A DNA stretch of 64,000 nt from Hyphomonas chukchiensis (GTDB lineage Bacteria > Pseudomonadota > Alphaproteobacteria > Caulobacterales > Hyphomonadaceae): the NCBI RefSeq assembly GCF_000682695.1, contig NZ_AWFG01000085.1:1-64000 (forward strand), read 5' to 3'. The translations under genes and the position numbers were made by a program. This document shows, piece by piece, positions 1 to 7,449 of the stretch (position 1 is the first letter of the stretch; every line of letters starts with the position of its first letter). The notes under the pieces are model-generated. The model worked only from the letters and a program-made list of their open reading frames with translations. It made no database searches and was not told the DNA's origin.

Positions 1-1
1 C

Positions 2-22
2 GTCTCCGCCATCAAGAAATAA
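2..22 (+). CDS. possible 3' end of an upstream gene
   Basis: The first bases read in one frame as V-S-A-I-K-K followed by TAA at 20-22, which looks like a basic C-terminal tail. A hairpin with terminator character follows 24 bases later, as expected behind a gene end. Only seven codons are visible, so the product cannot be named, and the reading could be chance. Confidence 0.3.
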   Translation, partial: VSAIKK

Positions 23-45
23 GCTGATACCAGCTTGTTAAAGTC

Positions 46-76
46 AAACGCCGCTCCGAAAACGGGGCGGCGTTTT
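46..76 (+). terminator. Rho-independent terminator of the upstream gene
   Basis: A 13-bp stem (46-58 with 63-75, one G-T wobble) closes an AAAA loop and ends in a short T run. The left arm starts AAACGCCGC and the right arm ends GCGGCGTTT. The A-rich left flank and T-rich right flank make it potentially bidirectional, but it most likely ends the gene that enters the window from the left. Confidence 0.75.
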
Positions 77-92
77 GCGTTATGGTGAAGTG

Positions 93-121
93 TTGTAAAC
101 CTGTGTGGTCAGCTTTAGACA
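93..121 (+). promoter_or_regulatory. weak candidate promoter for the TPR/hydroxylase gene
   Basis: TTGTAA (93-98) and TAGACA (116-121) lie 17 bases apart, about 30 bases before the chosen start. They match the sigma-70 consensus only partly (4/6 and 3/6). The placement between a terminator and a start codon is the main support. Confidence 0.25.
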
Positions 122-150
122 ATTTTCCTTGATCACAGGTGCGATGGCGC

Positions 151-1311
151 ATGAGCGAAGTAACCGACATAAACCAGCTCGGCACGGCCGGCATGCAGGC
201 TTTGCGGGCAGGGGATGGAAAGACTGCGCGGCAAAAGTTTGAAGCGATCGCCGCAGCCGGTCAGGCCGATATATCGGTGTGGATCGCAATTGCCTTGTCG
301 GCACGTATTCAGGCTGACTGGCAGGGTGTGGCAAGAGCCGCTGATCGGGCCTTGAGCCTCGAGCCGAAGAATCTGCGCGCCCTAATCCTCAAAGGCGATG
401 CGCTTAGGAATAGTGGCGACAAACGCGGTGCCGCGTCATTTTACGATCTGGTGGGCCGACTGGCGCCCGAAGGCGATGGCGTGTCGGCAGAAATGGCGGT
501 CGAGTTGCTGCGTGTTCGCCGACTTTATGAATCGCATAAGTCAGAATTGGTCGATCATATAGAGACGCGTCTGAGTGCGCTTTTCGGCCATCGTGACGGG
601 CTGAGCGCGCGTTTTAGGCAGTCTCTGGACCTGTTGGCGGAGAGAAAGCAGAGATACATACAACAACCACGGGCGTTCTATTATCCGGAGCTGCCCGATA
701 TCCAGTTTTATGAACCCTCTGAATTCGAATGGACGGACGGTCTGATGGCCTCGTCAGGCGAAATCCAGCGGGAGTTTGAAGCGGCTCGTGCAGATATCTC
801 GGCCTTCATCCCGTACATCCACGCAACCGGCAACAAGCCGGTCAACAAGGATAATCCCCTGATCGACAGCCCGGACTGGACAGCCTTGTTCATTCAAAAG
901 GATGGCGTTGTGATGGATCGGTGCTCGGAGCGCTTTGCTAATACGCTGGCCGCCCTGGGTGGCGTGCCCCAAGAAATCATTCCCGATCGCGGGCCCTCAA
1001 GCTTGATATCCCGTCTGGCACCTAAAGCTCGGATAGCGGCGCATGTCGGCTTCCTGAATACGCGTCTTACCTGCCACCTGCCTCTCGAAATTCCGGCTGA
1101 TTGCGGGTTGAGAGTGGGCAACGAGACTCGCGCCTGGCAGCCAAACGAGCTGTTGATTTTCAACGATTCCATTGAACATGAGGCGTGGAACAATAGTGAC
1201 CGAGAGCGCTTCGTGCTGATCTTCCAGGTATGGCGTCCTGAAATAAGTCTCGAAGAGCGCACCTGGATCTCGAGTGTCCTGCGGGAAATTGATACTTACT
1301 TCGCCGGGTAA
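151..1311 (+). CDS. TPR protein with aspartyl/asparaginyl beta-hydroxylase domain
   Basis: Predicted two-domain protein of 386 residues. Residues 1 to about 115 form helical TPR-like repeats (for example ALSLEPKNLRALILKGDAL). The C-terminal third matches the aspartyl/asparaginyl beta-hydroxylase fold (Fe(II)/2-oxoglutarate dioxygenase). H298 in AHVGFLNTRLTCHL and H343 in FNDSIEHEAWN sit where the family has its two iron-binding histidines, and RFVLIFQVWRP follows as in other members. The substrate is unknown; the TPRs suggest docking to a protein partner. I chose ATG 151 (MSEVTDINQLG). An in-frame GTG at 139 would add four residues; neither start has a strong ribosome site. It stands alone between a terminator and tRNA-Trp. 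Confidence 0.85.
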   Translation: MSEVTDINQLGTAGMQALRAGDGKTARQKFEAIAAAGQADISVWIAIALSARIQADWQGVARAADRALSLEPKNLRALILKGDALRNSGDKRGAASFYDLVGRLAPEGDGVSAEMAVELLRVRRLYESHKSELVDHIETRLSALFGHRDGLSARFRQSLDLLAERKQRYIQQPRAFYYPELPDIQFYEPSEFEWTDGLMASSGEIQREFEAARADISAFIPYIHATGNKPVNKDNPLIDSPDWTALFIQKDGVVMDRCSERFANTLAALGGVPQEIIPDRGPSSLISRLAPKARIAAHVGFLNTRLTCHLPLEIPADCGLRVGNETRAWQPNELLIFNDSIEHEAWNNSDRERFVLIFQVWRPEISLEERTWISSVLREIDTYFAG

Positions 1312-1394
1312 TTTGCGAGACTGGTTCTGCGAAAGAGATACATTCTTGCGCTTGCACCGCCTCGCGCTTTGAGGCAAACAACCGCTTCGCCTGT

Positions 1395-1470
1395 AGGGGT
1401 ATAGCTCAGTTGGTAGAGTACCGGTCTCCAAAACCGGGTGTCGTAAGTTCGAGTCTTACTGCCCCTGCCA
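1395..1470 (+). tRNA. tRNA-Trp (anticodon CCA)
   Basis: A 76-base cloverleaf with encoded CCA end. The acceptor stem pairs AGGGGTA with TGCCCCT. The D arm reads GCTCAGTTGGTAGAG, the anticodon stem-loop is ACCGGTCTCCAAAACCGGG with CCA at the anticodon, and the T arm contains GTTCGAGTC. In many alphaproteobacteria tRNA-Trp lies just upstream of secE-nusG; here the next gene is an oxidoreductase on the other strand. Confidence 0.97.
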
Positions 1471-1499
1471 GGCGTTCTTAGCTTCCGTACTCTCGCTGC

Positions 1500-2804
1500 T
1501 CACGCGTCAGCCAAGGCAGTTTGAGACTGTCCTGACAGGGCAAGAGTCAGGTCGCGCACAACAATTTCACTTCGACTGACGACACTCGACACGAGTTCAT
1601 GCGAAAATGTCGAACCACTGAACCACGTCCTGTTATGGCCCTGCACCCTGAGCAAATCTCCAAACAGGCCGTGCGCGACAGCTTCAGCCTTGTATTGCGG
1701 GAAATATTGCCAGGATTTCTGCAGGATCACGTTATTGATGGTGAACCCCAGATGCGTGGCATCAGCATACAGGATCTCGCGCAATTCTTCCGGTGTCAGG
1801 CTTTCCGAGAATTGTCCTGTAACGTATAGGCGGCCGCCCAGATCGGCGCTTTCGCCCTCGGCCCGACCACCGAGAATCGCCCCCTGAAGGGAGCTGTCCT
1901 TGGATGCGCGCGAATACCCGATGACCTGATGACCGGTGAACCAGTCATTCGAGGCCAGCAGGGTCGTCGTATAGGTCTGCCAGGCAACGCTGTCGGCGAC
2001 GCGTCGTTCAAGCTCTGTGGCCTTTGCAATTGAAGTGAACAATTGCATCGGGATGGTCGATAGAACCGCATCGAAGACGTGCTCGCCCTCACGTGTATGA
2101 ATAACGGGCTTGGGGCCGGAGCGGTCGAGGCCGAGGACCGGCGTTCCGAGGCGGACATCAAAGCTGCTGGCGAATCGTTGCCAGAACGTCGTCCAACCCT
2201 GTTCGGGCATGTGCAGATCATTCAGAACGCCGGACAGAACGTATTGCAAGTCGCACCATTGGACGGTCTGGCCAATCGTCGCCTTGTCAACAAAGCCATA
2301 TCCCTGCGTGGTCTGGATTCGGTGCATGGCGCGCTCGATTTTGGGGATGTTGAGCGCGCGCACCCATTCGATCGTTGACAGCGAAGCCTCTTTCATCACA
2401 TCGGGATCGTCTGGTCGTGCCTTGATGGCTTTGCGCAGGCTGGCGGCCTTCCGGATGAACCGGAGGACCTGCAAGGGCAGGGGCGCTCCCGGACCATGCT
2501 TCACATAGTTTACGACAGGCTCTCCGTCGAACCGGGCTTCGCCAAGGCGCTTCAGCGTGATTCCATTGTGCTTCATCCACCCCTTGATCATCGTATGTGA
2601 CCGCGTGGTGTAGCAGGTGCCCATCTCGTTCAGGTTGTCGCCGTTAAGGATAGAAAAGGACTTTCCACCTATACGATCATTAGCCTCGAAAACGGTCGCG
2701 CGAATGCCGCGCTGCATAAGAAAATGCGCCGCGCTGAGGCCGGCTGGACCGGCCCCGATAATCGCAATTTTCAACGTCTCCGGCGTGCCCACACTGTGTC
2801 CCAT
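1500..2804 (-). CDS. FAD-dependent amine-oxidase-like oxidoreductase
   Basis: 434 residues. Residues 12-32 form an N-terminal dinucleotide-binding motif (IAIIGAGPAGLSAAHFL), followed by FEANDRIGGKSF, the second FAD-contact motif (DRxGG) of amine oxidases and phytoene-desaturase-type flavoproteins. The C-terminal part has a weak FAD-closing region (TWFSGSTFSHELV). Substrate cannot be inferred. It is transcribed toward tRNA-Trp and diverges from the histidine-kinase-like gene over a 93-base gap. The start ATG at 2804 gives about 11 residues before the Rossmann strand, normal for the family. The upstream region has only a weak ribosome site. Confidence 0.8.
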   Translation of the reverse strand: MGHSVGTPETLKIAIIGAGPAGLSAAHFLMQRGIRATVFEANDRIGGKSFSILNGDNLNEMGTCYTTRSHTMIKGWMKHNGITLKRLGEARFDGEPVVNYVKHGPGAPLPLQVLRFIRKAASLRKAIKARPDDPDVMKEASLSTIEWVRALNIPKIERAMHRIQTTQGYGFVDKATIGQTVQWCDLQYVLSGVLNDLHMPEQGWTTFWQRFASSFDVRLGTPVLGLDRSGPKPVIHTREGEHVFDAVLSTIPMQLFTSIAKATELERRVADSVAWQTYTTTLLASNDWFTGHQVIGYSRASKDSSLQGAILGGRAEGESADLGGRLYVTGQFSESLTPEELREILYADATHLGFTINNVILQKSWQYFPQYKAEAVAHGLFGDLLRVQGHNRTWFSGSTFSHELVSSVVSRSEIVVRDLTLALSGQSQTALADA

Positions 2805-2897
2805 GAACTCTATTTATTAACGAAATTGCATTCACTCTCATAAAGTTAGCACTTGGTGACAAGGCTCATTTTCATCTTATGGCGGTAATCGGGCCTA

Positions 2898-4589
2898 ATG
2901 CCGACTAATGGATCTCAGATTTCATTCCTGAAGTACTTGCTGCAGAGCAGGCACCCGAACACGACGGCCGTGGACCGGGTGGTCTTGCTTGAGCAGCATC
3001 TGGCGTTCGCGAGTCACACCGCAACCATGGCCGGCGTCATGCTCGTCAACTCGACGGCGACAACCATTCTGATCGAGCAGAGCATTGCGAACACGTCGCT
3101 CCGCTACTGGCTATTCATGAACTGGGTACTGGCGGCCGTCCTGGTTATTGATGCCCTCCTCAAACGCGGACTTTCGCGACCCGTAAAGGTCAGCGGGCGC
3201 TATCTGCGACGGTCGGAATGGCTGGCCTATATGTTCGGGGCCGCCTGGGGATCGCTCCCGTTCTTCATCAATGGCGACAAATATATGGCGGTTATCTATG
3301 CCGCCTTGCTGATATTGCCAATGATTGCGGGCATGTCGGCCCTGCTGCCGCATGTGCCTCGCGTGGCCTTGCGATACTCGGGCGCTGCCATTTTCATGTT
3401 TCTGCTTTTCGTCGGGATAGCTTCGGCCCGTTCGACGGTCGCGATCTCTCTCATGGTCATGGTCTTCATGTTTGCTGTCTATTTCGGCATGAAGCGCACC
3501 TACCTGACATTCGTATCGAACGTGGAATCGCGAATCAGGGCTACCGAATCCCATGAAATCCTCATCGGCGCCCTGAATGCGAGCGGGCAGGCCTTTGCCT
3601 ATCTCGATGCAAATGGAAACGTTCTCGTCCAGAATGACCTCCACAAGACCTATTTCGCTGGTACGGAAGGTGATCTGAGTGTCGGTTCGCGGCGCCTGCC
3701 CAAGGCGGGCGATCGCTACTGGCAGAAATCGGTTGAGACAGTGCCGAATGGCGGTCACGTGATTCTCCACACGGATGTGACCAGCCTGGAGCAGAGTAAA
3801 CGCGAGATCGAGGTCGCGAAGGAGGAGGCGGAAACCGCCGATGCCGCGAAAACCCGCTTCCTCAATTCGATGAGCCGCGAGCTCAAGGTCCCGCTGGATG
3901 TGATTGTCGGTTGTTCGGGTCTCATGGGCAGCGATTCGAACATTCCGTTCGATGAGCGCGAATTCCGTGGCTATGCCGATCAGATTCGCAAGCACGCGTC
4001 CTATCTGGGCGGCATTATCGATCAGATCATCAGCTTCTCGAAACTGAACCGCGAGACGGTGACGGCCGAAGAAGAAATCGTGGAGCTGTCAGAGATCATC
4101 AACAGCGCCGTCAGCCGCGTCCGCCTTGCTTCGCCGGGCTATGCGGACGTGCCCTTGCAGGTCAGCGCCGAACCGGGCTTGCCGAAGGTCTATTATGACC
4201 GCACGGCGCTGGAGCGGATTGTCCAGAATCTCGTGACGAATGCGTTCGAGCATGGTTCAGCATCGCCAATTACCGTGAAAGTTTCGCGGATTGTCGGGCG
4301 TGGCATCCTTCTCATGGTCAGGGATCGCGGTTCGGGCATGAGCAAAGAGGAACTGGAAAAGGCGTTTGAACCCTTCTTCCAGGGCGCCCGGACGAATGAA
4401 TTCAAGGATGGCCGAGGCGTGGGCCTCGGCTTGACTGTGAGCCGGAAGCTCGCCCGTCAACATGATGGTGATGTGCTGCTCGACAGTCAGGAGGGCCGGG
4501 GCACGAGTGCGTTCCTCGTCATTCCATCAAGCCGTTGTGTTACCGCGGGTGACCAGCACCCGGGGGAACGGGCACAGGACGCTGTCTGA
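2898..4589 (+). CDS. membrane sensor histidine-kinase-like protein lacking the phospho-acceptor His
   Basis: 563 residues. The N-terminal 210 residues hold several hydrophobic segments (for example from 70, 115 and 135 onward), so it sits in the inner membrane. A PAS-like stretch (ILIGALNASGQAFAYLDANG) and a coiled linker precede a HisKA-like helix. In the H-box the usual MSHELRTPLN reads MSRELKVPLD, with Arg327 (CGC, 3876-3878) where the phosphorylated His should be. The ATP domain looks intact: N-box NLVTNAFEHG (N448), G1 DRGSGM (D476) and G2 GVGLGL (from 507). No receiver domain or response-regulator neighbour is present. It may act as a phosphatase or allosteric pseudokinase, comparable in principle to DivL, which carries Tyr there. 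Confidence 0.88.
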   Translation: MPTNGSQISFLKYLLQSRHPNTTAVDRVVLLEQHLAFASHTATMAGVMLVNSTATTILIEQSIANTSLRYWLFMNWVLAAVLVIDALLKRGLSRPVKVSGRYLRRSEWLAYMFGAAWGSLPFFINGDKYMAVIYAALLILPMIAGMSALLPHVPRVALRYSGAAIFMFLLFVGIASARSTVAISLMVMVFMFAVYFGMKRTYLTFVSNVESRIRATESHEILIGALNASGQAFAYLDANGNVLVQNDLHKTYFAGTEGDLSVGSRRLPKAGDRYWQKSVETVPNGGHVILHTDVTSLEQSKREIEVAKEEAETADAAKTRFLNSMSRELKVPLDVIVGCSGLMGSDSNIPFDEREFRGYADQIRKHASYLGGIIDQIISFSKLNRETVTAEEEIVELSEIINSAVSRVRLASPGYADVPLQVSAEPGLPKVYYDRTALERIVQNLVTNAFEHGSASPITVKVSRIVGRGILLMVRDRGSGMSKEELEKAFEPFFQGARTNEFKDGRGVGLGLTVSRKLARQHDGDVLLDSQEGRGTSAFLVIPSSRCVTAGDQHPGERAQDAV

Positions 4590-4597
4590 TACGCAAG

Positions 4598-5149
4598 TCA
4601 GGCGGCGTCACGCGCAGGACCCGCCAATGCCCGGCCCGTTTCCGATTCGGCGATCATAGCCTGGAAGGTCACATCCAGTTCGGGACTTTCCGCAGGAGCG
4701 CCCAATTCCTTGGCGATCCCATCAATCCCGATCTTGGCGCCCTTTCTACCAATAATGCGCGCCAGCATGTGGCTAACCGCGACGGCCTCTCCCTCAACAA
4801 GGATGTCATGGACATAGCAGACATAATTGTCCTGCCAGCCGACAATACGGGTGATGATTTCCACCTTGCCCGGGCAAGTCAGCTTGCCTGATTGGCTGAT
4901 CGCTTCGACCTGTATGATCGGCATCCAGCCATTTTTGCGGATCAGCCGCCCGAGTCCGATGTGTATAACGGAATTGATTGTCGCAAGATCGGTGAACGAG
5001 CGTATCCGGTGCAAGGGCACGGCAGACGCAAAGGCATGATCAAAGCGCCACAAGGGCACCGTCACCCGAGTGGGGGCCAGCGGATCGTCGGCAACCGGGC
5101 TGCGCAATGCAGACAGCAGCACGATCATGAAGCGCAAAAACAGATTCAC
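4598..5149 (-). CDS. THEM6-like hotdog thioesterase-family protein, degenerate motif
   Basis: 183 residues. The N-terminal MNLFLRFMIVLLSALR is a short hydrophobic helix typical of the THEM6-like hotdog family. Spacing and motifs such as LIRKNGWMPII, IITRIVGWQDNYVCYVHDI and the closing GRKGAKI match that family. The family's usual D-L-N-x-H-M-N-N segment is not recognisable: the equivalent region reads AVPLHRIRSFTDLA. Catalytic activity is therefore doubtful. It converges with the kinase-like gene (8 bases between stops), and the flavin reductase lies 62 bases upstream on the same strand, so the two may be co-transcribed. Confidence 0.6.
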   Translation of the reverse strand: MNLFLRFMIVLLSALRSPVADDPLAPTRVTVPLWRFDHAFASAVPLHRIRSFTDLATINSVIHIGLGRLIRKNGWMPIIQVEAISQSGKLTCPGKVEIITRIVGWQDNYVCYVHDILVEGEAVAVSHMLARIIGRKGAKIGIDGIAKELGAPAESPELDVTFQAMIAESETGRALAGPARDAA

Positions 5150-5211
5150 TGATCCCCTCCATCTGACGTGCTTATCGCGGAAGAGCGTCCCAGCCTCCGC
5201 CGTGTGCCCGC

Positions 5212-5703
5212 CTAGGAATTGATCGTATCAGATAAAACGGCGTAACGCCCACCATGAAACAGGAGGGGCCGCGCATCATGGTCTGCGGCGATGCGAATGA
5301 CCTCGCCCAGGAAGATCACATGGTCACCGCCGTCATGCTGGGCGTAGGTTCGACATTCAAGGCGCGCAGCACTGCCGGGAAGAATAGGCACACCGCCGGC
5401 GCCTGGTTCAAATTCCATCCCTTCGAACTTGTCGATATCGCTCATGGCAAAGCGACGGGACAGCTCCTGCTGGTTCTCGCGGAGAATGTGAACGCAGAAG
5501 TGTTCGGCCTTCTTGAAGGCGGACACATTGCGGGACGCCCGGCTGAGCGACCAGAGGATCAGGGGAGGGTCCATGGATACGGAATTGAAGCTGTTGGCCG
5601 TCACGCCGAAGGGCACGCCAGCCTCATTACGCGCAGTAATGACTGTGACGCCCGTGACAAACAAGCCAAGTGCGTCCCGGAGAGAGCGGGTGTCGAATTC
5701 CAT
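5212..5703 (-). CDS. flavin reductase family protein (HpaC-like)
   Basis: 163 residues, the usual size for a single flavin-reductase-like split-barrel domain. Diagnostic stretches are FVTGVTVITA near the N-terminus, GVTANSFNSVSMDPPLILWS (FMN contact region), HFCVHILRENQQELSRRFA and the C-terminal PLLFHGGRYAVL. Such proteins use NAD(P)H to supply reduced FMN or FAD to a partner monooxygenase. No such oxygenase is adjacent, so the partner is unknown. It diverges from the alpha-glucosidase gene over 135 bases. Confidence 0.88.
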   Translation of the reverse strand: MEFDTRSLRDALGLFVTGVTVITARNEAGVPFGVTANSFNSVSMDPPLILWSLSRASRNVSAFKKAEHFCVHILRENQQELSRRFAMSDIDKFEGMEFEPGAGGVPILPGSAARLECRTYAQHDGGDHVIFLGEVIRIAADHDARPLLFHGGRYAVLSDTINS

Positions 5704-5838
5704 ACCTCACATCTAAGGTGCTTTCGGTCTGGGTCAAAGGCGATTTTCCCGCGCGTTTATGGCGTTGACCGCGAGATGGAATGCCCTTGAATGCGCTGGC
5801 GGAGGGTCTTGTGATGCTCAGACGCATGTGAGGATGAG

Positions 5839-7449
5839 ATGGAACAGGAACAGACCGGGCAGCCGTGGTGGCGCGGCGCAGTCATTTACCAGATATACCC
5901 GCGCAGCTATTTAGACTCGAATGGCGACGGCATCGGTGACCTGCCCGGAATTACAGGGAAGCTCAGCTATATCGCTTCGCTTGGCGTCGCAGGCATCTGG
6001 ATTTCGCCGTTCTTCACATCGCCGATGAAGGACTTCGGCTATGACGTTTCGGACTATTGCGACGTCGACCCCATTTTCGGAACGCTCGTTGACTTTGACC
6101 GGCTTATTGAAGAAGCTCATGCGCTTGGCCTGAAAGTGGTGATCGATCAGGTCATGTCGCACACATCCGACGCGCACGCCTGGTTTGCGGAAAGCCGCCG
6201 AGACCGAACCAATGACAAGGCAGACTGGTATGTCTGGCGCGATGCGCGGCCCGACGGGACACCGCCCAATAACTGGCAGGCCGTCTTTGGCGGCGCCGCA
6301 TGGACATGGGACGCGCGCCGCCAGCAATATTACATGCACAACTTCCTCAGCGAGCAGCCGCAGCTGAACCTTCACAATCCCGAAGTTCAAGATGCCTTGC
6401 TGGCTGCTTCCCGTTTCTGGCTTGAGCGCGGAGTCGATGGTTTTCGCCTCGATGCCATCAATTTTTCCATGTTCGATCCGACCTTCCAGGATAATCCGGC
6501 CTGGGAAATTGGCGATCGTACCATCACGCGCCCCTTCGACCTGCAGCACCATGTGCACAACCAGTCCCACCCTAACATCCCGCTCTATCTCGAGCGGGTG
6601 CGCGCGCTGACGGATGAATTTGGCGCGGTCTTTACGGTCGCCGAAGTCGCCGGGCCCGATCCGCTGCCGGAAATGCGGGCCTTCACGGCAGGGGATAGCC
6701 GCCTCAACTCGGCTTACAATTTTGACTTCCTCTACGCATCGAGTTTGACACCCGGCCGCGTGAAGCGCGCCCAGTCAAACTGGACAGGGCCGGTGGAGGA
6801 AGGCTGGCCCTCCTGGGCTTTCTCAAATCATGACGCGCCCCGGTGCGTGAGTCGTTGGTATGGGGGGACCGACAGAAACCGTTTTGCGAAGCTGACAAAC
6901 GCCCTGCTTCTATGCCTGAGGGGTAATCCCATTCTCTATCAAGGCGAGGAACTGGGCTTGCCGCAGGCCGAGGTGCCTTTCGAGAGGCTTCAGGATCCTG
7001 AAGCCATCGCGAACTGGCCCCTAACGCTCGGTCGTGATGGCGCGCGCACGCCCATGCCTTGGGTTTCAGGTGCACCCGAAGGCGGTTTCACGACGGGAAC
7101 GCCCTGGTTGCCAGTGGGGCAGGGGCATCTTGAGGCCGCCGTTGACGTCCAGGATGACCATTCTGAGTCCGTTCTCAACTTCACACGCCGCCTTTTGGGC
7201 GTCCGAGGCGCTTCCAGGGCGCTTACGACGGGGGACATAGCTTTCGAAGATGTCGAAGCGCCATTATTGGCCTTACGGCGCTCAGCCGGTGACGAGACCC
7301 TGCTCTGTATATTCAATCTCGGAGAAGCAGCACAGCTGCGGCCATCATGCATGCCGAAGGACGCTGACGCCTTACTGGCGTCTGGCTGGCGTGATGGCGA
7401 CATGACGGGGTCTGTCCCCGAATATTCGGTCTGGATAGGTCGCATCTAG
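5839..7449 (+). CDS. GH13 alpha-glucosidase / oligo-1,6-glucosidase
   Basis: 536 residues, full length for GH13 alpha-glucosidases. The (beta/alpha)8 barrel starts at WWRGAVIYQIYPRSY. The catalytic set is complete: nucleophile D205 in GFRLDAINF, acid/base E269 in TVAEVAG, and transition-state Asp D332 in FSNHDAPR. There is no signal peptide, so it should hydrolyse imported maltose or isomaltose-type sugars in the cytoplasm. Glucose made here would feed glk and the Entner-Doudoroff genes downstream. A GGATGAG ribosome site precedes the ATG. Its stop codon shares CTAG with the stop of the convergent LacI-family gene. Exact linkage preference cannot be read from the sequence. Confidence 0.93.
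   Translation: MEQEQTGQPWWRGAVIYQIYPRSYLDSNGDGIGDLPGITGKLSYIASLGVAGIWISPFFTSPMKDFGYDVSDYCDVDPIFGTLVDFDRLIEEAHALGLKVVIDQVMSHTSDAHAWFAESRRDRTNDKADWYVWRDARPDGTPPNNWQAVFGGAAWTWDARRQQYYMHNFLSEQPQLNLHNPEVQDALLAASRFWLERGVDGFRLDAINFSMFDPTFQDNPAWEIGDRTITRPFDLQHHVHNQSHPNIPLYLERVRALTDEFGAVFTVAEVAGPDPLPEMRAFTAGDSRLNSAYNFDFLYASSLTPGRVKRAQSNWTGPVEEGWPSWAFSNHDAPRCVSRWYGGTDRNRFAKLTNALLLCLRGNPILYQGEELGLPQAEVPFERLQDPEAIANWPLTLGRDGARTPMPWVSGAPEGGFTTGTPWLPVGQGHLEAAVDVQDDHSESVLNFTRRLLGVRGASRALTTGDIAFEDVEAPLLALRRSAGDETLLCIFNLGEAAQLRPSCMPKDADALLASGWRDGDMTGSVPEYSVWIGRI

Noticed and set aside
4546-4562. GGGTG/CACCC hairpin near the end of the kinase-like gene
   Set aside because: It is inside the coding region, has only a 6-bp stem and no T run, so a terminator call is not justified.
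5765-5793. TTGACC with a 17-base spacer to TGAATG upstream of the alpha-glucosidase
   Set aside because: The -35 match is good but the -10 is poor, so I did not list it as a promoter.
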